Of a DNA stretch of 64,000 bases, positions 10,122 through 23,225 are shown piece after piece (position 1 is the stretch's first letter; each line of letters begins with the position of its first letter). The stretch covers positions 372,001 to 436,000 of the forward strand of contig JAAVTG010000531.1 of assembly GCA_011947345.1 (NCBI GenBank), read 5' to 3'. The position numbers and the translations under genes are program-made. This stretch comes from Phytophthora quininea (taxonomy: Eukaryota > Oomycota > Peronosporomycetes > Peronosporales > Peronosporaceae). The notes under the pieces are model-generated. The model had not been told where the DNA came from and did not search any database. It saw only the letters and a program-made list of their open reading frames with translations.

Positions 10122-11960
10122 ATGAACCGCGCGCTCGAGTCCGTCTTGTCCGACTTCTCCCGCCACCCGTCGACGCGCACCTACTACTCGTACCCGGAGG
10201 GCTCGTCCAAGTCCAACTTTGTGTTCCGCGTGGTGTACCAAGGCCTGGAGCCCATCGAGGATGGCCGAGTGATCCTGTTCTTCGCGCCGTCGCCCAGTCC
10301 CGAGCCGAGACTTGAGGCCTTCGACATGGAGACGCCCCGCCCGCTCTTCTCCAAGGATGTGGTGCGTTGGCAGCAATAAAGCTCTTATCACTACTGAGAA
10401 CTAACGTGAATCTGTTGTCCTCTTCACAGCGCAATGTGCAACCGGGGATGTGATTGAGTTCGAGAGCACGGCGTTCTCGATGCCTGAGGCGTTGGCCTAC
10501 GTGCCGCAGAAACTAGATGCCTTCTCCAATGAGCTGTTCGTGCAAGCGCTGATTCATCACGGTAGGTCAGAAAGTTAAAGGAAGCGCTTGATTTGATGCT
10601 AACTACTGGGGGTGGCTAGATCCGAACGACCCGGACGCGAACTCGCGAGTGGGCAACACGTACAGCAAGCCGGTGGAAGTTCTCTTCGATGGAGACGACG
10701 CCGACAATGTCGTCAAGATTGTGGTTGATCAGGTAGGTCATGCTGTTTGTTCTGCCTCGCTAGAACCGCATTTGCTGATGATGGATCTTGTGTGCAGGTG
10801 GTTGAAGACGAGATGGACTTGACGCCGACAGAATGGGTGGAACACGTATCCATGAAGAGTGAGCTTCTGAGCGAATACCACAACCAAGACGTCTACATCA
10901 CGGCCTCGGTCGTGCTGCCCAAGGACTATGAGACTTTGAAAGAATCGCGTCAATTTCCTACCGTGTACTACATTGAAGGGTTCACTGGACCAGAGCAATA
11001 CGCGACTCGGGCGAAGATGTTTCTTTCGTCGGAGATGGGACAAGAATGGCAAGCAGGACGCTGGCCAATGCCCATGCTGCGTGTGACTCTGGGATCCCGC
11101 TTCCAGTTTGGACACACCTCGTTCGCTGACACGGAAGTTAACGGTCCTTGGGGGACAGCAGTGGTGACGGAATTCATCCCGTTCTTAGAGAGCAAGTTCT
11201 CTGCTGTGCCGGCAGCCCATGGTCGTTTCCTACATGGTCACTCGTCTGGTGGCTGGTCGACGCTATGGATGCAGCTCCAGTTCCCCGACTTTTCGGAGGC
11301 ACGTGGAGTTCTGCACCTGACCCGGTGGACTTCTCCAAGTTCCAAACGTTCAATATCTACGAGGCCGAGAATGCCTACTGGGATGCAAATGGCAACCCCT
11401 TCCCGACGAGTCGAAGCAATGGATTGGTTACGTGCAGTAATCGCGACGAAACCTGCTGGAGCGAGTCTATGGTCGCGGCAATGGCGGCCAATGGGATGCC
11501 TTCGTAAGTTTGCATGTGTCTACGGGTCAAACGCTTTGTTCGCTCAACTAACTATGATATTATGTTGCTGCTGCAGTTTGCCGTGTTCAGTCCTCGTGGA
11601 GCCGATGGGATGCCCATTCCTCTCTTCGACAAGTTGTCTGGAGACATGAACCACGACGTTGTGAAGTACTGGGAGCGCTTTGATATTTGCAAGTTCCTTC
11701 AAAAGCGGCCAGACTTGCTGAGCACCAAGCTGCGTGGAAAAGTGCACGTGATCTGTGGTGTCGAAGACACTTACTATCTCGACTTGGCCTGTCGATCGCT
11801 CCAGAAAATCGTTGGCGACGGCAAAGCCCCAGGACAGGAAGGAACTGCTGTGCCCAACTACGTGGCGATGGTTCCCGGAGACCACACGAACATCCGCTCG
11901 CGCACTCACTATCTCAAGGTGCACGCCGAGATCGCCAAGGTGTATACCCAGAACTTGTAG
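10122..11960 (+). CDS. Alpha/beta-hydrolase esterase with upstream beta-rich region (frame-broken)
   Basis: The protein begins MNRALESVLSDFSRHPSTRT. About 200 residues without a clear family signature follow, then an esterase-D-like alpha/beta-hydrolase fold: VYYIEGFTG, the nucleophile elbow HGHSSGGW, the block GGQWDAF/FAVFSPRGADGMP, and a late VPGDHTNIRSR segment supplying the probable catalytic His. Introns lie at about 10361-10430, 10562-10619, 10734-10798 and 11504-11576. Four places need one extra base to stay in frame: the GGGG near 10447, the TTTT near 11291, about 11466, and possibly the phase around the last intron. The catalytic core is similar to bacterial putative esterases, but the real substrate is unknown. 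Convergent with the next gene, with a 47 bp gap. Confidence 0.75.
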
Positions 11961-12007
11961 ACATCTTTCATTCGTGGTTAGAGGCATTTTAAAACAACGC
12001 CATGAAC

Positions 12008-13802
12008 TTAGTCGGTTGCGATGCTGCTGGTGTTGCCATGCAACCATTGAAATCTGAAAGTGAAGTCGGCACCGAAATGATCCAGTGGGGCTTGTACAGA
12101 ATGAACGACCCAAAGAACGAACTTGGACTGTGCGACTTGCCACTGAGAGCCCAAAACAAATGCAAGCTGTCGAGTCGTGGAGACTCCCACCTTGCGCTGT
12201 AATAGGTAGCCCAGCATCACTAACGACACCAGCTCCAGCAACGAATAGATCATCACGCTCATTAAGTTGCGTTGCAAAATTGCACTGTCCACACCTCGAA
12301 GCTGCGCATAATACACTTTGTTAGGCAAGCGATAGACGACGGCCAAATAAATACCTGGAGACGTGCACAGGTTAGAAGTCGACACTCGATCTACAATGCA
12401 ATAAATAGTACGTACAGTAAACAACGGGGATCATCACTTCCGTGAACTCGACCAAAACCAGAAATTCAACGATGTGAAGGACTTGCAGAGCATATCGAAG
12501 ATATTGCAGCCGTTCCGCTGAGCTCATCTCGTTTACCAGTTCCTTGGCGTAACTCAACGTTTGTGCGCCATCGCTTTCTCTGGGCTGCTTCAATATTTCT
12601 TTACCAATTTGAGCAGCCTGTCGATTTTCTAGCTCTTTAACGTGAACAGTGTTGGGGATCGTTAAACCAGGCGCTGTCCCGGTTGAACAAACAGATACGA
12701 GGCTGCTTGGCACGCTTGGGAATATCGCTTTAGCGGCGAAATTGATCCTCTTCTTGATGTGCGAGGCAATCCGAATGTCTGGGTTTTCGCGAATGGCGTG
12801 GTCCTTCTCCCAAATGAGTATCGACATGGTCAGCAAGCCGGGGAGTTTGCTGCTTACTGTAGTATTTCCAGACGACGGACGCAGTTGGAGGCGTTGTTTC
12901 GCGCTCTCCAACGTGTTTGCCATGTTCCTCATTATGTGATCCACGTCGCGCAAAGCTAACGTCGCCTCGAGGAAATCGATGACCATGAGTAACACCGTCG
13001 TGTACGTTGAGGTCGATCGCTGCATGCACCAAGACACGAAGAGCGAGTGGAAAATCTCGGCATTCAATATCACCATTTCCGGCTTAATGTCGTCCATGCC
13101 TCGAAACAGAAAGCTGATCCAGTTTTTGATGCTGATCTTGAGCACTGGCAGCAGGAATGAAAAGGCGATCTGTGCTGTCGGCTTTAAGCGCACGAAGATC
13201 GAGTTGTACGCGGGATACACGTAAGACATGGCGACTTGCACAGCCACCATAAGCACGTAGGTAATCAGTTGACTCCGTTCGGGAGCATTTTTCTGTAGGA
13301 ATTTGCCACAGAAGATGGCCAAGCAAATGGACAGCAGGGTGCTACACGCTGGCGTTCCGCACGCGATAGTGAAAGGCACTGGGAACCCAATAAAACACGC
13401 GATCAAATAGACGACTGCTGCAGTCCCAACCCCGGTGAGAAGCGAGGATACCAGGACATGTAGACTTGTCAAGGGAAGTCGAGGAACGATGTGTCGACCT
13501 TGTTCCAGCACTGCAAAGGCATTGAAGAACACGACGAGGAAGCCTCGGATCCAAAAGTGTTGGCTATGAGGCAGGCCGAGCCGCCAATCTGCGAGTGGGA
13601 TCACCTCCATCGCCACGATGCACAGCAGACACGGCAGCGGCGTGAGCAGAATCACCGCCATGACTCGAAGAAGACTTTTGTGGCGGCAGTACTGGTGGAA
13701 TTTGTACAGACGCTCAATCGAGTACCGTCCGTGCAGCTCCACTTGCAGAGACTCCCACCATCCGACAAACGCGTGCAGGAATCTCTTAACGCAGGTCGTC
13801 AT
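12008..13802 (-). CDS. Multi-pass membrane protein, oomycete-type family, unknown function
   Basis: Two exons (13802-12416 and 12354-12008, 61 bp intron gtacgt...ccag) give 577 residues without a frame break. The N-terminus has a basic amphipathic region (YSIERLYKFHQYC), followed by about seven hydrophobic segments (for example MAVILLTPLPCLLCIVAM, FLVVFFNAFAVL, HVLVSSLLTGVGTAAVVYLI, LITYVLMVAVQVAMSYV). A soluble middle follows, then two or three more helices near the end (YSLLELVSLVMLGYLL). The LLTPLPCLL motif after a basic stretch recalls a paralogous membrane-protein family expanded in Phytophthora. That is recollection, not a search result. No enzymatic or transport motif is visible. It is divergent from RRP36 across 116 bp. 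Confidence 0.7.
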
Positions 13803-13860
13803 ACCAACGAAGTGCGGACTAAAACGTCCTCAACAATAGCCGAGCTAAAAGGCAACTTTT

Positions 13861-13893
13861 ATTTTTCATTCTTTTTTCATTCTTTTTTCATTG
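13861..13893 (+). promoter_or_regulatory. Pyrimidine-rich tandem TTTTTTCATTC element upstream of RRP36
   Basis: An 11-bp unit (TTTTTTCATTC) occurs in tandem as two full and one partial copies, 25-58 bp upstream of the RRP36 start codon. The TCATT core surrounded by pyrimidines resembles the oomycete initiator (TCATTYYNCA-type), so these may be stacked transcription start sites. This rests only on motif resemblance and position. Confidence 0.35.
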
Positions 13894-13918
13894 GCCTGAA
13901 AACTGGTCGACGGCAATC

Positions 13919-14679
13919 ATGGACGCGCGGGACGTGCCTCTGGAGGAGCGTCTGCGCCAGAAGAAGAACGGCTTCGCCGTGTCCAAGGGCGACGAGGCGT
14001 CCAGACCCACAGAGAGCAGCAAGGCGCGTCGTGCGAACAAGAACCAGCCGCTGGAGCTGTCGTCCAAGCGCGCCGTCGGTCGCTTCCGGCAGGTGGTGGA
14101 CGTCAAGAAGCACAAGGCGCTGGACCCGCGCTTCGAGGCGCAGAGCGGCCGTCTGAACGAAGATCTGTTCAATAAGAGCTACGCGTTCCTGGACGAGTAC
14201 AAGCAGCGCGAGCTACAGGACCTCAAGAAGCAGCTGAAGAAGGCTAAAGGAGCTGGCAAGAAGGAGGAGCTCAAGGTGCGAGGAATGTGGATATTAGTGG
14301 GTTTGATTGTAGAATTAATGTTTCTCCTTTCTTGTAGCATGAGATCGCAATGCGGTCGCAGGAGATGAAGGAGAAGCAGAAGCAGCAGAAGATCAAGAGT
14401 GCGCTGACCAAACGGAAGCGCGAGGAGCGAGAGGCCGTGGCTAGTGGCAAGAACCCCTTCTATTTGAAGGTAGCTTTTAGCGTGGGAATTTTGTGGTAGA
14501 TGATGTTGCTGATGCTGTTTATTGGTTGACAATTGCAGCGGAAGGACAAGAAGAAGCTGGAGTTGCAGGCCAAGTTCCAGGACTTGCAGGAGACGGGAAG
14601 ACTGTCCAAGTTTATGGCCAAGAAGCGCAAGAAAAACGCCAGCAAGGACCACCGATGGCTGCCGACGCAGCGGAAATAA
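13919..14679 (+). CDS. RRP36: rRNA-processing protein RRP36
   Basis: RRP36 acts in the nucleolar small-subunit processome during early pre-rRNA cleavage for the 40S subunit. Three exons (13919-14275, 14338-14469, 14539-14679) give 209 residues, intact. Family blocks are visible in order: NKNQPLELSSKRAVGRFRQVV, DPRFEAQSGRLNEDLFNKSY (residues ~62-81), FLDEYKQRELQDLKKQLKKA, then a highly charged coiled region and the basic tail FMAKKRKKNASKDHRWLPTQ. The length is short but normal for the family. The start is the first in-frame ATG and lies just after the pyrimidine-rich element at 13861-13893. Confidence 0.88.
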
Positions 14680-14961
14680 GTGGTTTGCTACTCCTGTTGC
14701 TGCGTGGTGTTTGCCTTCCTGTGGGTTTGCTCACCACTCAGTCTCACTGTATTTGCCTGCAGTGCCACATACTAATAGACGATCTCCCACTGACTCTGCG
14801 CTGGTTTATATACGGGACCCTCCATTGCTGTTACCTCTCTAGCTATTTGTGGTGGTCCACGAAGTCGATATGACGAGGGTTGCTAATCGAGGCTAACGAG
14901 CTCGTTCGCCTGGTGGTGAAGAGGCCATCTCTTGTTGCAGCGTCCAGCCGGAACTTGTTTA

Positions 14962-17900
14962 ATGTCCTTCAGAATTGACCGCCAGACGCCGTTCAACAAG
15001 CCAACGGATAACATGAACGAACTCAACACCAATGATTTCCACGATGCGAAGCCAAGAGTGGGGAGCTCATATCCAGCAGAAAGAAGACTATCGCGCGGAA
15101 TCTCGGGGCAAATGTCGCGTCGCAAGTCTCGACCTACCAGTGGCGCCAGCGGGAGTAGCCGATCTTCCGTTTCTTCAGTGAAGCCCTTGAATGAAATCGA
15201 AGAGGAAAAACCATCTCAGACAGTTCTGAGGTTGAGGGCATTGGCCCACGCTGTACGAGCGAGACACTCGTTGGGCATACAGAAACCTGCCCAGCGAAAA
15301 TACCTTCTACAGGCTAGCGAGTCTGGCCCGGAAGGCACGGATGTGGGCGTAGATTTGCTCATGGAAGGAATCCAGACCAAGCTGAAAGAGGACGTCACAA
15401 CGATCAACCTCAGCAATTACCAGTTTTTCAAGCGCAAGAACAGCAGCAACAACGACACTCATCCCGAGCACAGTGACTCTGTGGATCAACGGCGCGTACG
15501 CTTATCGAAGACAGAACCCGACAATGGATCTGGAGTCAACTTCAATGAAGCGTCCTTGTCAGTGAAGAAGAGGACTGTGCGGCTGTCATTTAAGAGCGCT
15601 ACTAGGCGTGACGTTTTGGGAAAACCTGCTTTACAGCGGAATAACTCGATTCGGGGTGACGCGACTGCGCTCATAACCGCGTATGACCCCAAGCCTTACA
15701 ATCCCGAAGTAAGTGCAGATCAACTGCAAAATATGGACGCCCGACGAACCTGCGCGCGTTCACTCTACAAGTTATCGTGTCAAATTGGAAGTGAGTCGGC
15801 GATTATCAGAGGTGGAGCAGTGGCGCAGGTCGCTGACATTAGTGATGTCGAAGACTCGAAAATCCTTCGCTATTCAGCCGCGCTACTAGTAAATGTCACG
15901 ACAGATTTGTCAGTGCTCGAGGAATTCGCGTCCAAGGAGGGCGTGTCTGCCTTGCTGGAGCTCAGTTGGACGCCTCTCATGGACGTAAAAATTGCGTGCA
16001 TGACAGCACTTTGTCGGTTGTCTCAAAGTCGAGCGCGTGCAGTGGTTCTTATTCGCAACCGGGCAATTACCGAGTTGATGTCGTTGCTCACAATTCCGCA
16101 TGTACCGCTGCAGCAATTGGTCGTGAGCTGTATCATGAATCTCATCTACTATGGCCATACATTCCCGGATCGTGTTTTCCTTGGAGACCCGCACTCGGTG
16201 CAAAGCCCGCTTGGGCTCGTCGGAGTGGTCAGTCAATTGTCGGGGTCACCTGCCACGACCCAATTCGCAATTGAAGCATTGTTCAATCTATCGCTGTATC
16301 GTTCGAGCTGTTTGGGAGTACTGCGTGGTGGTGGGGCGGAGATTCTCCATACGCTGGTGACGCAGCTCTGCAAGACAGTTGATGGCAGTGGTGGCGGCGG
16401 GTCAAGCTCCCGTTACTTGATGGGAGCCGCCGCTAGTTTGCCAGCGTGGACTGCCGACATGAGTACATGCATCAAGTTGCTGCGTTTGGCTGCAGATACC
16501 CTTGCAAATTTCTCGGCGTTTGTAGAGTATCACAGTCTGATAAGTCCTCATGGTCTGAAATCGCTGAGTTTGCTGCTCTCTGGTGCATTGCGAGATGTGG
16601 GTAACTCCAATTCCAGCGTTGCCACAGAAGATCGCTTCCGAAGTACGAGTGTTCCATGCTCGCGAGCCTTGGCCAACTTCTCCAGTAATGCGGAATTACG
16701 GCGCCAGAACTTTCCTCAAGACTTGATACAGCTAGCAATAAAGCTGGTACTGATGGATCATCAGCGCTATTCAGCTAATGCTGCAGATACTCGGATACTG
16801 ATGCGCAACGCCGTTCGAACGTTGAGCAACTTGAGCTTTGAAAGTACCTGTGTCTTGGCGTTTACGGAGATTCGTCAATCCTCATGTTGATGCACGCGAT
16901 TGCCACGCTCCCTCCAATCTTCGGAGACGAAGCGGAATCGACGTACAGCCCGCAACGAGGTATAATCCCCGAGTATCTCGTGAAGAACTCGCTGTCTTCA
17001 GTAGCCGAAGGGAACGAGAATTCAAACGATCTTGTCGGCGGAATCGTTGGAAGTATTGCACTTGGTTCTGTGACGGAACCTGGTCCAGCATGGTATTTGC
17101 AAGCCCCCAGTTGCATGCAGCAGCATTCCCGTGGACGACCGAAATGTCAGAGGACGTTAAGGAGGATGCCCTCGTTGCTTTGCTTAACCTAGCACAGCAA
17201 ACAGCGTACGCCAACGAATTACTTCGCACTCTCGATGGGAAACTTCTCGCCCTCGCTGCCGAAGACACAGGCCATTCACGACGACTTCGATACATCTACT
17301 CTTCTGTGTTGTGCAACTTACTATTTGATAGCTACACGCAACAAATTGTTTATGGTGACCAAGTGGCTCGAGCGCTTGTGAACGGTTATAATTTTTCGAG
17401 ACTGGATATGGTGATACCGGGAGTGGGGCGGAAATCGACAGAGACCATTTCCAAGCACTGAAGTTGGCTCATGACGACGACCAAGAACGGTTTTTGGCCT
17501 CCATCTATTTGATTGCCAATGAGCTGATGGATGTTTCGAATATCGAGCTTGTTGTGTCGCTAGTGCTGCCGTGTATGCGAGCCTTTATAAACACGGCAAC
17601 GACGATACCATCGAACGCGCCTCCATCCCACCCTGCACGTATCCAATTGCAGCGGCAGCTACCAACAGTGTGCTATGCGTCTGCATCACTATTTTCCCTA
17701 ACGCGGTCAGCTACCCAGCGCCGCGATAGCCACAACCATTTTGTGTATTCGGAGGAGACTGAGGCTACGCTTATTGCAATATGTGGGATGCCAGGTCTAA
17801 ATACTAGCACAGGCGAGCCTGGATCCGCGTCTTCCTCTTCACGAGGTGGAATCACGCAAGCTTTTGCGCAGCTACGCTGTACCACTTGTGCGCTTCCACC

Positions 17901-20900
17901 TCAGCGAGCCAGCACGTTATGCAGGGTCTGATCAATTGCTGCAACGTGAACGAGGAGACTCAGTCGCTTTTGGCTTGCTCTGCTGCATTCGCAATCATCT
18001 CGTTTACGGCTGAGGGCTGTCAGCAGCTTGTTCGATGTGAAAACTTGGCTCGAGCACTTAACCGACTCGGGCGTACCAGCCAAGTGGAATGCCAACAGTA
18101 TGCTGCTATTGCAGCCTGCAATGTATCGACGATTCGTTGCATCTGGTCCTCGGCAGAGCTGAAAGACTTCATCGTCGTTGCGCTTTTGCGAGCGAACTCG
18201 ATCCAGACCAAGCAAATTCACGCGAAGACGTTGTCGAATTTGCTGTCACACGCGGCCTCCCGCCCTAAAGTTGTCGAAGACGGCGTGCTGTACGCACTGA
18301 TGAAGTTATCCCAGGTCATGATGACAGGGACCACCTCAGTTACTACCAGCTCAATATTAGATGCTCGTCGAGTGTCAGGTGCTTTGGACAATTCGGGAGC
18401 CAATGCCTTGTTGTCGGCATCTGCGGATGAGGTCTTTAGCATTGGCCTGCGGGCTCTGTTTAACTTGTCATGCGACCACAAGTATCACCCCAAGCTCTTG
18501 TCGAATGGGATCATGGCGTATCTATCTGCGGCAATCGAGTGCAAGAAATCGACGTCCTCCAGCAGTAGTCACAACAACCCCAACAATTATACCCAAACAA
18601 CCAGTGGGTCTGCTGTGGTGTCCTTCTTGTTTGGCGGAGAACCCTCTCAACAGCGACAGCACGCGGAGACGAATTTACAGGTTCAATGTGTTGCCTGCCA
18701 TTTGAGTATGGAAAGCCGCAGATTCGCGCTAGCTATCATCTGCAATTTAGCAAGCTATGAGGAGAACCACAAGGAGCTCATGCGTGCCCAAGTGACCGAG
18801 ATCATACGCAACTACACGGATGGAGACATCGAGTCCCGTGCTTCAGCTACGATGGCTCTGCGTAATCTCAGTTGCCGTCAGCCGTGGGTGGAAATGCTCT
18901 GTGATCGCAACACACTGCAGCTACTGATCGCATCTGCAGAGTGCGAACATCCCGTGGTTCGTCAGTTCGCTATCGAAGCACTGGCAAACTGTTCGTTAGT
19001 GACCGATTCTCTGCATCTTTTCGGCGAGCTACGAGTTCCTCGGACGGTTCTCACACTTCTTGAAGCTACAGCAAACGCTCTACCTTCATCTTCGACCCCT
19101 TCAGTTTCGGTGTCGTGGGAACTGTCAAGCGGCCATGAGGATTCTTCCCAACTCCCCATACATGTTTCGGAGGAGCGCGAGCCTACAAGCAAGAGCACGT
19201 ACATGGCAGCTCTTAGGTGCTTGTACAATCTTGCTCACGACGATACCCTGGCGCTGGCCTTGATGGAGGACAGCGTTGTGTTGCGCGTACTACCATTGTT
19301 GGAATATCGTGCGCTGGGTGAAGATGTAAGTGCGTGTGAGCTAGCTGCGAATTTAACGCACACACTTGCCGGCAAAGCTCGATGCGCAGAAGCGCTGTTG
19401 CGGCAGCGTACAGTCGGGTTTTGTGCGCTGCTACATCGACGTCAACCAAAGTGCAGTGTGATTGCACGAGAGTGCGTCCGCATCCTGATGCTGCTGTCCA
19501 CGTACCAGCACATTCAGCTGCAGTTAAGCGAAACTCAAGCTGTGTATGTCGTTGTCAGTATTTGCAGCGCGGGCCCATCGCCGTCGAATGGCAACATTCA
19601 GCATTTGCGACTGCGAGAATGCGGCGCTGTGGCTATCCGAAACCTGTCCTTGTGTGTTACAGAGCACCTATCGCTCTTTTACGAGAAGCACAGTGACGGA
19701 GAAGGCGCTCTGCAGGATGTAGGAAACGATTCATCCGGAGCGCAGTGTCCACTTGACATACCAAAAAGCGTCCATACTGACGACGACACCAATGACGATA
19801 GCTACATGGAGGACAACGGCGCTTCTGTTAGTTTGATGCTGGAACGGCATATGCTGCGCGGTATCAAATATTTCCAGGAGGAAATTGTGTCTGGGCAAGC
19901 AAGCGACCGCATCCTCACGGAAGCGAGTGCTGCGATGGCCAACTTGAGCACGCTGAAGGTGTTCCGTGTGTCGATGGTGCGTCTTGGGATCATTCAGACG
20001 CTACTGCAGCTCATGACTCAGCCTCAGCCTAGAGGCCAGCGTGCTACACTAGACTCGGCGCTGAGATCCCCACTGAGGCTGCGAAACATGTACCGCAATA
20101 CCCTCTTGGGGCGAATCTGTGCTGCGACCTTGCATCGTCTTGTAGTAGAAGAAGGCGCAACCGTCGATGGCCAGAATCAACTCGTTCCTAGTTTGTTGTC
20201 GGTGCTACGGCAGACGGACGAGGAGCTGCAGCAACTGCGCTACGAATGCGAGAAAGTCTCGCTGTTCTCCCCAGCACTTTTGGCGACCATCAAGCTGGAG
20301 TTACGCCGCCAGCTTCGCATGGAGCTCGACGCTTTACCCACGTCCGATCGAAGAGGAACTTGAAACCGAGAGCCCTCGACATGATGCAGCAAGTATCGAT
20401 GTCAGTGAACGATGAGGCAAATGCAGCAAACAACCGTCGAGGGTTCGGCAGTTTGAACGCTGCGATCTCGCCCACTGCAGCTGGAGCGATGCACTGTGTC
20501 CGACAAACGTACCGGGAACAGAAGTGGATGGTGTATGTGCTCAAGACCATCCTGTCGTCGCAGTCGATGATCCCGCAGCTCGAGAAGAAGCAAATGCGGG
20601 CACTGGGGCTTCCGAAGCTGTGCTTCCAGGACTTGCCGCCCCCACCACGACCCCGGCAGTGCCAGTGGTCGAAGCTCCGCGTCGGGCGAAGCTGACAGAG
20701 CGACTGGCAATGATGCACCAACTGCTGGCTATTTGCTCCCCGTCAACATGGAGAAACACGTGATTCGCCACGTTAACGGCTCCGAAGAGATTGTGCCGCT
20801 CTCCATGATGGAGGAGACGTCTCCGAGCGCGCAAGTGTCCAAAATGATGAGCGTGCGGTCGACCATTTCCGGGACAGTAAACCTAAGAAGCGGCAGTGCG

Positions 20901-21014
20901 AGCCCGAACGCAGTGGTGGCCGATCCTCTGGGCCATGTACAAAAGTTTAACCGGCAGATGCGGCTGCTCCGACGCCATGACCGACGAGATTCCTGTCTGC
21001 CTCCAGTCTTCTAG
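14962..21014 (+). CDS. Very large armadillo-repeat protein (frame-broken)
   Basis: A Ser/Arg-rich N-terminus of about 250 residues is followed by a long series of ARM-type helices. Typical units include ARRTCARSLYKLSCQIG, LRYSAALLVNVTTDLS, CMTALCRLSQSR, FAIEALFNLSLYR, RFALAIICNLASYEENHKEL, SRASATMALRNLSCRQPWVE and VRQFAIEALANCSLV. The tail (~20400-21014) is polar. About 2000 residues. The frame changes near 16855, 17100, 17455 and 17890, each fitting one missing base. The tail after 20345 changes frame at least three more times, so its exact sequence and end are uncertain. ARM folds bind partner proteins; I cannot name this one. It lies head-to-tail with another ARM gene. ATG 14962 is the first in frame; an acceptor-like gttgcag just upstream could mean an earlier exon. 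Confidence 0.75.
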
Positions 21015-21281
21015 AGCGGATATAAAGTCGACTAGCTCGTGCTCATTTGCTGGTTAGTCACCATAGCGTCCGTCTAAGATTTGATCTCCGAAACACGCAT
21101 ATCGTCGACTCAGACGATGCTTTCTTTAGCGCGTTCCGTGCACTTTCTGAGCCAATCAGCGCGCTCCATCTGCTGGGCGCGAAAGAAAGTGCCACGACTG
21201 TCGGTATACAAGCGCCAAGTGCATCGTAAAATCAGCCACGAGATCTCCCCATTTCGCTCACCAGCAGGAAGGCCCAGTAGG

Positions 21282-23107
21282 ATGGCCGCGTTCGGCTCGT
21301 GGAAGACGCCGCCGCCCCCGTGACCAGTCGCACCGTGCCCAACATGCAGCGCAGTCGCAGCGCCGGCCAGGAGAACGCTGCCATCGCCGCCAACGCCGAC
21401 GACAACCGCGCCATCGCGCGCCGTCTGCGTCGCCAGTACCAGCAGCAGCCCATCGCCCAGCTAGAGCACCACTACCACCGACAACACCAACGTCCCGTGC
21501 AGAGGAACTCCAGAGGGGCTTTCACGGATGGACCGCCTCGACTTGTGTCCTCCAGCTCGTCCTCTCACCCGCTACGAGCGTCCACCTCCAGACTCCCGTC
21601 CAAGACAGATCTACGTCGCAGTGAAACATCCTCATCGACCAGTAAGGCAGCTCTCAGTAGAAGCCATGGGGCGATGGGCATCCCAGTACTTAGGAGCAGC
21701 AGAACCACGAAAGTCAGTGCCTATTCGACCTCAGACGGCTTCTCTCCAAGCTCCAGTGGCCATTCGGTCCATAACGAGAGTGACGTACATGCTACGCCAT
21801 ACGAACAGTGGAGACGACTCAGACGAACGAGGACAGTCAGTGGCAATAGTAACGCCAGTACGAGCAGCACTAGCAGCTTCGCGTCGTACGTGGTGAACCC
21901 CAAGACGGGGAATATGGACTTTGACTTTGACATGGGAAGTGATGACGACGAGGAAGAGGAAGACTCAGCAGAAGAGGAGGAAGAAGAGCAGCAGGAAGCA
22001 ATACCGTCGGTGCTGCAGCACATCATTGCGCCGGCGTTACCTCCTCCACCGTATCCGGTGGATCCATATCACTTTTACTGCAAGAGCAAACGCACAAATT
22101 CGGGGCTGGCACTGCAGCTGCGGACGTGACGTCGACACTGGCAGCGCTGTTCAATGAGAGCGGCATCGAAGCGATTTTCCATCCACTCAAGTGCAAGTTT
22201 AAATGCCTCAAATACGTGCACTACAGCCACGTAGAGTTTGTCGTGAGGGTGTACGCACATCAGCGAGCGCTGCTGGTGGAATTCCAACGACGCAGCGGCA
22301 GTGTGTTGCTCTGGGACGGACTGTATCGCATTCTCCACCAGCACTTGTCGTCGATTATCGATGCCAACGCACCGCCGTGCATTCAGAGCAGCGGACAGAA
22401 GCGCGTAGCTAGGGACAGCGCCGCAGACTCTACGTCTACGATGGCTCACTCGCCAATGCAACATGTTGAGCACTTGAACCAAGACTCGGACCACGAAGGT
22501 CTTGGCACACAAATCTGGCGGACCCTTTCGCTAAGAAACCCACCCCAGCTCTGGTGTCGAAGCGATGAAGATCATGATCACATCCAGATACTTGGACGCG
22601 CAGCGAGAAGGCTGCGCAGGACTCGCAGAACTCACCGAAGACGTGCAGAACTCGTGCTTGGTCGCTAACGCTGGTCTAATGATGCCGCTGATCGAAGCCG
22701 TTGGTGCGTCGGACCTCAGCATGTCTCGTAGCGCAGTTGGAGCGCTGGCTAACATTGCTCGCGCTGTGCCGCGATTCCCACACAGCGACCTGGAACTAGC
22801 TCGACGTACCGCTCAGGAACTCCGGATGCACGGCACACCCGCTGTCTTGGCTCAGCTGGAACATGCGACAGAGCAGTCGTTGTTCTCCATCGATCTACTC
22901 CGCGAGTGTGCTCGAGCACTTGGTGCATTCGCCAGACTACTGTCCGAGGTTGACCCACACTACGCCGCTGCCTCCACTATCCATGACGAACGCTGCGTGC
23001 ATATCCTTCGGATTCACGCCAAACACCGTGACGCCCAGCTATCTTCCCACTGCCAGACAGCATTGGAGGAGATCCATCTCAACGCGCTCAAGCGATTGCA
23101 AATGTAA
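21282..23107 (+). CDS. KA1-like domain plus ARM-repeat protein (frame-broken)
   Basis: It begins MAAFGSWKTPPPP, loses frame in a C-run just after this, then shows a long Ser/Arg-rich disordered region with an Asp/Glu-rich stretch (~21930-21995). Next comes a compact domain (~22130-22360) with FHPLKCKFKCLKYV, VEFVVRVYAHQRALLVEFQR and GSVLLWDGLYRILHQHL, a pattern like the kinase-associated KA1 fold that binds acidic phospholipids. Two or three ARM-like units follow (REGCAGLAELTEDVQNSCLV, SRSAVGALANIARAV, LLRECARALGAFARLL). About 609 residues. One missing base each near 21323, 22118, 22517 and 22563 restores continuity. There is no kinase domain in this gene. It follows the giant ARM gene by 267 bp on the same strand and may be related to it. 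Confidence 0.65.
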
Positions 23108-23225
23108 ACCCGGCCGAGTCGCCATTCCACTGTAGCATACGAAGAAACATTATCAGACTCCATCCCGAACGAAGGGACCCCAGAATTGATCTGCGTTTTT
23201 AAAGTTGTATTGTTCCAGTCATTTC

